Below are positions 11,570 to 24,100 of a DNA stretch of 64,000 nucleotides, piece after piece. Origin of the DNA: Biomphalaria glabrata (taxonomy: Eukaryota > Mollusca > Gastropoda > Planorbidae); contig NC_074719.1 of the NCBI RefSeq assembly GCF_947242115.1, positions 38,657,012 through 38,721,011 of the forward strand, read 5' to 3'. How positions within the stretch are numbered: the first letter of the stretch is position 1; each line of letters begins with the position of its first letter. The translations under genes were made by a program, and so were the position numbers. A model generated the notes under the pieces. The model was not told the origin of the DNA, did no database searches, and saw only the letters and a program-made list of their open reading frames with translations.

Positions 11570-12230
11570 ATGGTTTGCCACCTCCATCATTGTAAAGGGT
11601 TCGGAGAAAGTCTCTGCCCCATCTTCGCTGTCGACAAACCTGCGTCATTCTTTAGCTCTTCTGATGCGATCGAGGGCCACCGACATGGACGTTTTCTTAT
11701 GAGCTTTAGAGACCCCAGCAAAATGCGTGTTCAAAGCTTCAGCTCTTTTCTTCTCAGTTATAACAGGACCACCTGGTGTTTGTAGAGGTTTCGTTCCCCT
11801 CGTTCCCCCACTCCAGCCAGATTTTTTAGTAACTTCCACGCCTCTCTCCCATCCGCAAAGTCCAGGTTCGCGCAAACATCCGACCTCTTTTTAATCAATT
11901 CTTCTGACACCGTATCTCTTACCAATGCCGTGAGTTTATTATAGGCTCGTCTCGTCTCATTTGTTTTTTGTCTAGCTTGCCTTCTTCGTGCCGCTTTCCG
12001 TTGCCTGACAAGTCGTGCCAACTTTTGAGACCAAAATGACCGGTATTTGCGCTTGCCATTCGTTCGCGGTATGGCCCTGCGAGCCGCCGTTAAAAGAGCC
12101 TTCACAAAGAGTCCGTAAGTATCATCAATGTCCTCAAAATCAATATCAAGTTTCTCCTACCGCACCGGCGCACCCCTATTCAACTTTTAACCAGGCACCC
12201 ACACACTGGGTTGGACGCCCCCTGGATTTA
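11570..12230 (-). mobile_element. LINE ORF2 fragment (linker before reverse transcriptase)
   Basis: Two overlapping minus-strand frames (12105-11758 and 11875-11645) read as one decayed coding region: FWSQKLARLVRQRKAARRR, then EAWKLLKNLAG, then VITEKKRAEALNTHFAGVS. This is the region between endonuclease and reverse transcriptase in Jockey/I-like LINEs. The frame change near 11800-11870 shows that it is dead. Upstream sequence to about 12370 may be decayed endonuclease. Confidence 0.6.
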
Positions 12231-12369
12231 ACTAGCTCCATCCATTTGGCTTGGCCCTGAAAACCGTAGACGGCGGAGATCCCAGTTAGCCGCTGCTAGA
12301 GGCGTTCGAAGCATTACCATCGTTCGCCACGAGGAGGCCGGGGTCGCCTGAACCACCTGTAGAATGCCT

Positions 12370-12880
12370 AGACATTCTATAGAACGCCTAAAAGCGTCAG
12401 GCAAAGTACGAAATGAATTCTTGATTTTTTTTACTTTGCCAAGGAGGGCGCGGTGGTGAAGACTAAGATTTTGAATTTCGGGATTTTTTATATATAGGTC
12501 TGTGATGATCTTGTCTTCCTTTAGTATGAAAAAAAAAATCAACAATTTAATAAATATTCTAGATCTAGATAGATAGATCTTTTTATATTCACAATTATCA
12601 AACTTATTTGTTTTAATCAGATAAATCAATTTAGATTACAATATAATTAAGCTCTAGAATGAAGATTAGAATTAGATCTATGCTGGCTGTAGACTATGAC
12701 TATGTTTTACAATATTGGATCCCAAAATAGATCTTCAATTTACGTACGTCATGTGACATCCGTACGTAGCTGTTGATCAAATCTCATCATTATAATGATC
12801 ATTAGCATTCTCAGCACAGCTTAGATTTTAGATCTAAACTTAAACTAGAGTCTAGGACTGGAATCTACATAGATCTAGAG
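12370..12880. other. AT-rich 5' flank of the THAP gene
   Basis: No ORF is supported. TAGATCT words are frequent. Promoter and 5' UTR of the THAP gene should be here, but no TATA box or other clear signal can be assigned by eye. Confidence 0.4.
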
Positions 12881-15800
12881 ATGGGAAAGCAATGCGTTGC
12901 CTTTGGCTGTTATAATAATGATGAAAAAAAAAATGAATGTAGAGAAAGAAAAATAAGTTTTCATCGTTTTCCTATTAACAACCCAAAGCTCTGTATAGAA
13001 TGGATTTTAAAAATTAAAAGAACAAATTTTACGGTAAATAAACACAATGTAATCTGTTCTGAACATTTTGAAGAGGATTGTTTTACATACCAGCCTTTTA
13101 CTAGTAAGTGAATATAGATCTAGACTCATTCCTCAAATCAACTATAATGTCTAAATATAAACTATAAATAGATCTACTTAGTACTCACTACTACTACTAA
13201 CTAGATCTAGACTCTAGACTATAATTTATAATATAGAAAGACTCAAGATCTAGATCTAGATATATAGTCTAGATTAGATTTAGATTCCGAGATTAGCCTC
13301 ATGATTAGGTACAATACTTCAATAAAAATTTCAAAATGATAATAAAATATATATGGTCTTTAGAATGAAAGTCTAATGCAATGTAACCTACTTACTTAAT
13401 TAGACTTCTAAAGGCAAGTAAAGGTCCTCCCGCACATTGGGCATCAAAATGTCTCCATAAAGATCTGTCATTGGCAATGTCTGAATCCTCCTCTTACCTG
13501 GTGTCCACTGTTCTGAGGTCCTCCTTGAAGGTGTGGCGCCAAGTAATAACTTAATACGAGGACAGCCCTGTTTGCGATTCCCTTGTATTGGACTTGCAAC
13601 TCTTGGTGTATGCATTTTGTCTTAGAACATGACCCACAAACCTCATGCGACGCTCTGCCACAAACTCTTTGTTTGAGTTCCGATCTGTGTAACTGACTCC
13701 CAAAATCCGTCTCAGCCATTTTTGTTGAGCCACATTTAGTCTTTTCTCAATTTTGAGAGATCATGACTTACATGTGTTGCAGTTGTGTAGGTACTTTGAC
13801 AAAAAATTCAAAATAAATTTATAACAGCAGAAACTATCTGATCTAGTAATGTAGAGCTTGCTGAGAGGTTTTACAATGATACCAAATTTATCTTTCTATG
13901 TTATATAGGAAAAAAGTTATGCCATTTTATGTGTAGAAAAATGGACCATAGAAAATGTAAAAAAAAATGATAAAAAAAAATAATTTTCTGTCTTCATCTC
14001 ATCATAATTTATAACCATAATAGATAGAAGCTTGAAATTTGGAACACAGCTACCCCATTTTATGATTTTTAATTTTGATTGTTTCATCTCACATGCAGCT
14101 AACATTCATTCACAGCTAATCCAATTGTTTGTAAATTGATCCTTTTTCTAGAATGCCGTTTGGTAGAAACTTCCTTAGCTTTATATTTTTATAAATATAA
14201 TGTAAAATAACACCTTGATAGCATTCTCTCCACTAGGCACTAGGTTGATCAAAGATAAGCCATTAAACAATGCATAAATTATTTAAAATTCATATTATCA
14301 ATGAGCATTGCTAATGTCTGGTGCCACATGTCGCTGTATCATGGAGTGACTTAAATTTTAACATTATTAGGATGAGCCCAAACTTGCCTTAATAAGCTGA
14401 TTTCCTTTTATATTTTCTGTACCTACTTATAGAAAAAAAAAAGATTATTAACACTAATCTATAATAGAAATATTGATTTTAATACTATAGTCATAGATTG
14501 TTATGGTAGTTATAATTTTTCCACTTACACATTTTGAAAAATAGCGTAATTTAGCATCATTTATAACTGATAACAGCATGTTAGGGTAAGTTTTTTTAAT
14601 TTTGGAGGACAAAAATTTCATTAAAATATAATGAAATAACAAACTTTAAGCATAAATCTAAGTCTAAATACAAAAAAAATACCAAGCTTGCTTAAAAATG
14701 ATAGTAAATGCAAAATCATTTTTACCTATAACTTAACTGTAAATTTTCTAAATAAACACGACTTTCATTTGTTGACAATATGGTATCATTCAAAAGCTTA
14801 GGAATCCTCCTTTAAGATTATCACAAGGGTTTTTAAAAAAATGAAGCAAATTTAATGTAAAAACAACAGATACAATCAATCAAATAAACTTAGAGCTTTT
14901 GATTCAATGATTCATGATTGATACCAATTTTATTTTGCAGAGTTAATTGTGAGGGAAATTTATTACAATTTTAGTTGTCAAAAACTAGCCTTCTTTAGCT
15001 TTTCTAAAAAAAAAACCATCTGTGATAAAAAAAACTGACAGGTGAACTTTAAAAGTTAAGTGACCAGATTATAAAAAGTCTATCAGATATGGGTCAAAAA
15101 CTTCACAATCTTTTTCATTACTATGTATTCTGTTCAAATTTATTTATTTTAAATCTTTTTTTCTTGATCTAATTTACATAATTTTTTTCTATGTCCCTTT
15201 TTTATTATTTTTTCAGTCTTTTGTTAATCAGGTCTTATAGATTACAGACATTTCTTCAAAAAAGAAGATAATTATGACAATTATATCCTATGCCTTCCAT
15301 GTGTTGATCTATAGCAGTGGTCTTCAACCTTTTTTGGCCTACCGCCCCCTTTTCGAATTTTTTCTTTCAAAAAATCCGCCAGCGCCCCCCTCCCCCCCCC
15401 CCCTCTAAGAAAAACAGTTATATAGAAGCGTGAGAAGGCAAATTTGAACAAAATATCATCTATCTATTAATTTGTATGCTGTCAATAACACCTATCCCGG
15501 GAGAGGACCGCATGCCAAAGGCGATTGTTGTGAACTCCTTGGCCTATGACTGACGAGCCTTGAGCGGGACTGAGTTACAGAGGTGCCCCCCTCCCCCGTG
15601 AGCGCTATAAAGATTTATTCAGGTGCCATTTCGCTCTCACTGGCATAGAGAAAAGTACCTGGCAGCATTCTCTGGCAGCAGATAGCCTCTGAGAGAAACA
15701 TTTCGAGAGTTCTTACAAAAACTGCGGGATAAACATTTGATACTCAAAGAAAAGCCAGCATACAAAGGCTTTGTCTGCATAAATTCGGGAAAATATGTAG

Positions 15801-18800
15801 GTCGCTGTTGGGTTTGCGTAGTTATGTGAAACACTGTACTCAGCCCAAATCTTCTGAATTATAGGCAAAAACAGCCAATATTATCATTATGCAAAAATTA
15901 TTTCAAATAATTTGCAGTGATTACACACAAAAATTAATTGTAAAGACTTTCTTTCAAATCCTAAGAAGTCTCCGTTTAAATTTTAAGGTTTAATTGTAAA
16001 TTTAGTTTTATTTTTTAATATAAATATTATTATTGCTGAATTCACTACAAAATGAAATTAAGCTAATGGTAACCTTGTGCCTCCTGCAGTCTGACAATAT
16101 TAGAAATTTCAAGCTTTAAGTTAGCCAAGGCAAGGCGAAGGTCTCCTCTATTTGCTACATCCAGTCTATTTCTTTGCTTATTCATTAACTTTGTTACGCA
16201 CTAAATCTAGGTTAACCATGTATGTTTACTGAAAAGCTAAAACATAATTCCAATTTCGACCACAGTTTTGGAATTTTACTGAAACATTTAAATGCAGCCA
16301 CATCTCTGTTGTGGCTCTAGAGGCGTAGCTAGGAATTTTCATCGTTTGGGGGCCAGGGGTCTTGACATCTTTGGGGGCCGCTGTATTTTGCGTAATATTT
16401 AATTTACTTAATTAAAAAAGCACTTATTTGGGCCCCCTTAAATGGGGGCCAGGTTATTTTAAAATTTCCCCCCTCCCCCCACCCTAGCTACGCCACTGTG
16501 TGCCTTCTGCGTTTACATTCTTTTTACTAAAGACATGGTTTTGTAAATTTATTTTTCATGCAACTCAATTTCAATGTCAGTAACAGATGTTTAATAATTG
16601 TCATTTATATATATTTTAATTTAATTTTAGAAGCGAATCTTAATTTCTTCATAGAGCATTGTTATGTGAATTGCATAGATATCGGTGTCCTTGGGCAGTA
16701 ATTCATTTTCAACAAACAAGTTATGTGAGATTGTAAAACTCTTTAAAATAGATTTAATATCTCGGTAAAAGAGAAAATAATATTATCAGTAAAAGTCAAT
16801 CTCTTTCCTAGCAGTTGGAGGTTCATTTCATACATTTGTGTTAGATGCCTACCACGTAAAACAATTTTTTTTTAGCCTGCTTTAAGTCAACGCCAACTGT
16901 TGAATCTTCCCGTTTCTCAAAAAAAAAAATGTATTTAAGAGCTTAAAAAAATGAGCCATAACAATTAACAAACTCCTTTCGAAATCCAGCGAACTTCATT
17001 TTACAACAAGAGTCTAACACCTTTTTTATCATTTGTTTCATAAAACTGTTGAAAGATGCGCTTATTTTCGGCATGGGTTTGTATTTTATTTACAGTTTTA
17101 TAATTAGATTCAAATAGAAATCAAATTGCGGGCTAAACTTTTCTTGTGTATCATAACTCACAATGTGAATAGTGAATAGATTTGTTCTTTATTCTATATT
17201 ACCTATGAAGTCATTGTAGCGTCCAACCACTGATGGTTTCCTATATGTTCTCATACGCTACATAACTTAACAATTTTGAAATAATATTTCATCTCTAACA
17301 GAAAAAAAGTCTTTTTGTGTTACATATGTTTTAAAATAAATTTAGTTTTTAATCAATTTTTCAACAATATCATAAGAATTTTTAAAAAGCTATGCATTTT
17401 TCTAAGAAGCCATTAAAACATATCCTGCTTTGCCATTTTTTGTTTTTAATATTGTTTTAATTGTAGATTTTTATAATTGTTCATGAATATTTTTAAATTA
17501 TTATTGCACATCGCTATATGTTCGTGAAGCCGACTTGGTTTCATAACCTCATCTGAAAATGCCATCAAAGTAGAACTTACTTTTTTTCTAGTGGCAATTC
17601 ACTAAATCTCAAGGAAATATTACATGGCATACCAGTGAGTTTTCGTAACAACATTTTATCAATGTTTTTTGTTTTTAAAGAGTTAAATTATTCTATTAAA
17701 TGTTACCTTTAATGTATTTGCAATTAACATTTACATATCAATATATTAACATATGTAGATACAATAAACTATAATCTAAACGGCGTATTACCTACTTTAT
17801 TTATCAAATCTTAAACGTTTATACGCGCGGATCCAAGGACAATAAATACTCTCCATTCATAGCAAAAAGAGTAAGAATTTAAAAATAGAAAATGGGATTC
17901 CCGAACTCAATTCCTAACACTGTTTATGTTCTTAAATTAAAAGCAAGTTAACTATAATTTGTCTATATTTAGTTTCCAATCTTTAATGTTGAAGAATTTA
18001 AAAAAATTTTTTTGTTTCAGAGCACCTTTAGTTTCTTCTTTCCGCCTTTATGCCGAGCGCCCCTTACCGCCCCATTTTTTGCCCAGCGCCCCCCTACCGT
18101 CCCTTTGGCTCTCAGCGCCCCCCCAAAATCTCAAAAACGCCCCCGTTGAAGACCACTGATCTATAGTATAGTCATGCATTTTAAGTTTTTTTAAATTGTT
18201 AATTTTTTTAAATTCGTGTCTAGTATATTAGTCACCCTTGAGCCAAAAAATCGCATGTGTACACGTTTTTCTTTGAGTACTAATAATTGATAACATATAA
18301 ATTCTTGCATGTTCCCTATTTTAGACTAGATTTTGGTGGTGTGTAGGCCCTATATATACACCCTATATTATAATTAGTGATTTCTGGTTAGTGTCATTAA
18401 TTTTGCAAAATGTTTTTTTTTTTTAATTTGGTAAAGTAGCTTCTTCTACTATGAGTGTGTTTGTTTTTTGTTTTTTTTTTTGTTGCTAATAGAACTCCTC
18501 CATGATTATCTTCCCTACGTATTAAATGAGAAAGAATTTCTTTCGAAAGTGTTTGGGAAGCATATTTTAGCTTTTATTAAATATCATACTAGAGGCGCAG
18601 TGGCTGAGCGGTAAAGCACTTTGCTTTCATATCGTGGTCCAGCGTTCGAATCCTGGTGAAGACTGGGATTTTTATTTTTGGGATCTTCGGGCGCCTCAGA
18701 GTCCACCTAGCTCTAATGAGTACCTGACATTAGTTGGGGAAAAGTAAAGGCGGTTGGTTGTTGTGCTGGCCACATGACACCCTTGTTAACTGTAAGCCAT

Positions 18801-21140
18801 GTAAACAGATGACCTTTACATCATCTGCCCTATAGACCACAAGGTCTGAAAGAGGAACTTTACTTACTTTTAACTTTATAATATCATACACATGCATTTT
18901 AAATTGTATATCAACAATTCTCAGGTGAGGAATGAACATGGCCGTGTTGGGAGATATTTTACATTTATTTTGAAATAAAAAAGTTTTTTTGTTATAAATA
19001 ATAAAAGATATATTCTAATATTCCATGTAGATCGCAGATTTATAAAGCCTGGTGCTGTGCCAACAAAGTTTTCATTTTCCAGTAAATGTAGTAGAAGAAG
19101 CAAGAAAAAAACCATGTATGACTTAAGGTAAATGTTTTGAAATACCTGTAATCATATATATATTCTTTAAAACATAGGACTAGATGTGATGCAATTTTTT
19201 TATTGCAAATATTTACCATTAAGGTAAAAGCATTTATATTTTGACATTATGTTTAACTGTGCGTACATTTTTTTTTTTCCATTTAGAGAAAGTGTTCCTC
19301 CTAAGAACACTATGAGTGAGGACAAGACAAAAGAGGTCAGTGTCCATACAGACAAGGACTTGATTAGTGATCTCCTAGATAGTGTTAATATATTAGAGCA
19401 AACTATGGTGAACCTTATTTAAATCAAAGTGCCATGGAGTGACTTGGATTTTTAAAAATTTGAATTACATTTCAACAATCCTATCATCTATCTCTTGACT
19501 TTCATTATAGCGGTGCTGTGATGGTTTGCATTACCGAATCTCCCAATTCTTCCTGTGCAGCAGCTGTCTATAACAAAATATCAAGAGTGAGGCTGGTCCA
19601 ATTTTTATCTTGCCCAGCAAGCTTTTCTTTGGATATTATAATTCTTTTTTCTATTTTAACACGTAGGGTGTAATCATCTTCTTTTTTGAAGTACACCTTT
19701 CAGACCTTGCTATCTATTGGACAGATGATGTAAAGGTCACTACAAAGACCAACCACCTTTACTTTTCCCAACTCATGTCAGATACCAGTTAAGTAGACTC
19801 AGAGGTGTCTTAAAAATTTCGAAATTCAAAATCCCGAAATTTAAAATCTCAAAATTTGAAAGCCTAGAGCTTAACCACTCAGCTAGCTAACCTCAAATAT
19901 ATATAAGATATTCATAATGTTTACATGAGAGGCAGTTAAAGAATATTGTAGTTAAAGACATGACACACTGATAGTTAAACTAATATACTACAACAAACAA
20001 AATCATTTTATATAACAGTGACGACATGGCCTAAATTGTGCCCTTGTGCCTAAATATTGAATATCATATCATTTTATATAATTATTCTTTTTAGCTGATC
20101 TTATAATTACAGAAGCTCTTCTTTCTCATCTTATGATTACAAAACCTCCACGATAGAACATTACAGAACTTCCATGATACAACATCTTATGATTACAAAA
20201 CCTCCACGATAGAACATTACAGAACTTCCATGATACAACATGTTATGGTTACAGAAATCCCCTCAGAGCAATGTCTTTTTATAATGTATTAAAATTTCAA
20301 GCTAGAAGGATTAAAAAAAAAAGACTCATTTTACATTTAAACAAATTATCTTGTTAATTGGGTGATTAAGGACATTACATAAATGAATATGAAACCAAAA
20401 AAAAAATGCATATAGACCTGATGGGTTTGAATGGCCATTCATTAGCAAATCATGTGAATAGAGCAATGACAATCTTTCTTTTCTACAAACACCAAGTTAT
20501 CATCATAAATGGCGGCATCTGTGAAATTTGAAATTTAAAAAAAATATTCTTCATATTTAGAATTTTCTAAATAACATACTTGTTTTTCAAACACCTCATC
20601 ACTCTAGCATATCACTCCTGTTATTTAATTGCTTCTTTATAATGTTTATAATAAAACCTTTTTTTTTTTTCAGAATTTTGGTGCAGATTACACCACAGAG
20701 AAATATCTAAACCCAAGTTATGCCAATTCATCTACTATTAGTAACATTAGGACAATTTTGATGTCCCCGAGTAAGAATCTTGGCAGAGAACCAGCTTCCA
20801 CTTCAACAAATGCAACAGATACTGGTGGTTTTAAGCAAATTAAAACTCTAGGTTTAATGAGCAAATCAAGACCAGAAACAGGCATTCCAAATATTGTCTT
20901 AATGAGTCCTATAAACCTATCTGATGACACTGCAAATAAAGTTTTGTTTGTTTGGCATAAGCCTGCTCCGAAAAATATAAGCTCTCATGAATCAGGTGTG
21001 TATATATATATGTGTGTGTGTGTATTTAAATATATATATGTATATATATATATGTATATGTTATTATTATAGCTTTTATATAGCGCTACTTTCATGCTTA
21101 TAGCATGCTCAGAGCGCTTTTGGTCCAATCTCATTTGTGG

Positions 21141-21198
<58 letters not shown>

Positions 21199-24100
21199 TT
21201 AAATATCTATATATATTTATATATGTATTTAAATATCTATATATATTTATATATGTACATAAATATATATATTTATGCGCCTCCATCCCTCAAATTCCTT
21301 AATCTTAAAAAATGCAGCCCTCGATAGAAAAAGGTTGCCTACCCCTATTCTAGAGGTTCAAGTGACTTTAAGGATATTTGGAAATAATCCGTTCTGATCT
21401 CTTTGCTCTCGTTCCGGTGTTAAATATAGGAAATGGTGTTTTTCTCGTGTGTAGGTGTTGTCTTCTGCTCATAGTTGTGAGTAGTAATGAAAAAACGGTA
21501 CAACATTTATAAAGTTCAAAATCACCCTGTCGCTTCTATGATCTGCATTAGCATCATTATTGTTTCTTTGCTGTTTGAATTTATTCTGCATTGTAAGCAA
21601 AAACCATCTAGTTGAACCAAGACCCAGGAGGTTTTAAATCGTGTTACTAATGATAGGCTTACAAAACTAAATATAACTTTTAATTTTCTCTAGAGATACC
21701 ACATGTAGCTGATAAGGCAACACATTTTACAGAGGAATTAAGGAAAGAGATTAAGAAAGAAATACAATTTGAGGATGAAGAAACATCACATCCATGCAAG
21801 GAGCGTAGTGTTGGACGAAATTATGTTTGCGTAAGTTACAAAACTTATTTTTAGTTTAGTGACTTCTCTAAAGTAAATAACTCTTTTCATGACAGTGACT
21901 TTTGTCTATGTATAAAGTAGCCTACCTGTAGGTTGTGTAAAGGAGTGTATGTATAAAGTAGCCTATCCTTAGGTTGTGTAAAGGAGTGTATGTATAAAGT
22001 AGCCTATCTGTAGGTTGGGTAAAGGAGTGTATGTATAAAGTAGCCTATCCTTAGGTTTTGTAAAGGATTGGATGTATAAAGTATCCTATCTGTAGGTTGT
22101 GTAAAGGAGTGTATGTATAAAGTAGCCTATCTGTAGGTTGGGTAAAGGAGTGTATGTATAAAGTAGCCTATCCTTAGGTTGTGTGAAGGTATAAAGTAGC
22201 CTATCTGTAGGTTGTGTAAAGGAGTGGATGTATAAAGTAGCCTATCTGTAGGTTGTGTAAAGGAGTGGATTATAACTTTTGGTTACATGGCAAGTTCGCA
22301 AGAGTTTGAGTCCCTAAAGCTAAATTGTTTGCAGAGGAGCTAAAGGCAGCACAGAAACCTTCTGCCAGATACCACCTGCCCCGACATGTCCACAAAACCA
22401 TAACACATTGAGCATAAAAGATATGCTAGCATATGGGACATGAAAGTGCCTTTATCTTTGTGTCTGAGTATTTTATTAAGTTTTGTTTTTGTATTGAAGA
22501 TTATGGTTCAGTGTTTTGTTTATAATTTCTACAGGTACATTACTTAAGTCTTTTCTGGTTGATTATATTTTACTTTCTCAATAGGTTCTTTTGCAATAGC
22601 TACATGTTTTACCTTGCTAATATCTCTTCCTAATGAGTTCGTTTTCAACTAAGAAAAAGTTCAATGAGATAACAGTGCTCTAAAAATATCTTAATATTTT
22701 TATTTAAAATATCATTCTGTTTTCATTCTACAATCAATAATAAATTATAAATAAATATTTTGGGTTAGGTAATCCTCTCTTATAAAATACAGCCATTACT
22801 TAAAAAAAAATGATTACGTCTGACACATGTACATAGGTCAATCAAGTCATGCATGCTAATCTATGAATTAAACTCTGCCAAGTCATTGGTTTTCCAGCCA
22901 ACCCATACCATGCTTTGTTAGCACTAGCTAGGGAAGAAGGAGTATTTGTATAATATGGAACAAGAAATGTGTATTATCTTCATGTCTTTCTGAGTATTTT
23001 ATTATAATTTGTTTTTGTATTTGTAAATTATCTTTCAGAGTTTTATGTACTATTGCTACTTAACTATTTTTTACTTGAAGCATCTCTAAATTTAGTGATT
23101 TTACTAAAGGTGTTAGACTAATCAAATGTGAATATTCCTTTGTTGTGAACTCATTGCTATATTTTGTGTCTATTTTAATGTTTCAGCCATTGCTGAGTGG
23201 TAAAGTACTTGGCTTCTGAACCAGGGGTCCTAACTTCGAATCCTGGTGAAGACTGGGGTTTGTTAATTTTGGGATTTTTAGGGCATCTCTGAGTCCACCC
23301 AGCTCTGATGGGTACCTGACATTTGTTGGGGAAAAGTAAAGGCGGTTGATCATTGTGCTAGCCACATGTCACCCTCATTAACCATGGGCCACAGAAACAG
23401 ATGACCTTTACATCATCTGCCCTTTACATCATCTGCCCTATAGACCTCATGGATTGAAAGAAAAACTTTGCTTTAATGATTTCTTGAGTCGCCCCATTAG
23501 ATTTAAAAAAAAAATTTAACAGATATGCTGTATTGAAACACATTTTGCAAAACTATTGGAAAATGAGTGATAATTTAAAATTAAATTTGTAACACTCTTA
23601 TTTGGAACCTTCATTATTTTTATTTGTATAAAACGGGTGCACTGAATATGAATAATTTTATGTTTTCTTTGAGCAGGATAAGGAGATAAAAGTGGAAATA
23701 GATGAGCAAAATATAAACTCTGGACAGACTGATGTATCTGGCGCTGTCCAAACACCAACAGAAGAAGCACAAAGCCTCTGTACAGATGAAAAGTTGGATA
23801 TAGGAAATTTTGAGACAGTAGGAAAGCAATGTAGGTGCCTCATTTAGTATAATATTATTTACTTTACAACTCTATATAAGAAAACCTTTTCGTTAACTCT
23901 ACCAGTCTCAGCTTAGTTTTTTTTATGTTTAAAGATTAAAATTCTTCAACATAGTCGGGATCTTTTTATGTAAAGATTAATCATGAAATTCATAGGGACT
24001 GTGGGGTATGATTGCCAAGTGGTAAAGCCTTTGGATTTTGCAATGAGGGCTCTGGTTAAAGTTCTGCTGAATACTTAGATTTTGATGCCCCTGAGCAGAG

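Noticed and set aside
18592-18670. tRNA gene
   Set aside because: The A- and B-box-like head belongs to a dispersed SINE. No acceptor stem pairing was seen, and many diverged copies share the same body.
21094-21327. Ile/Tyr-repeat ORFs
   Set aside because: TA microsatellite translation.
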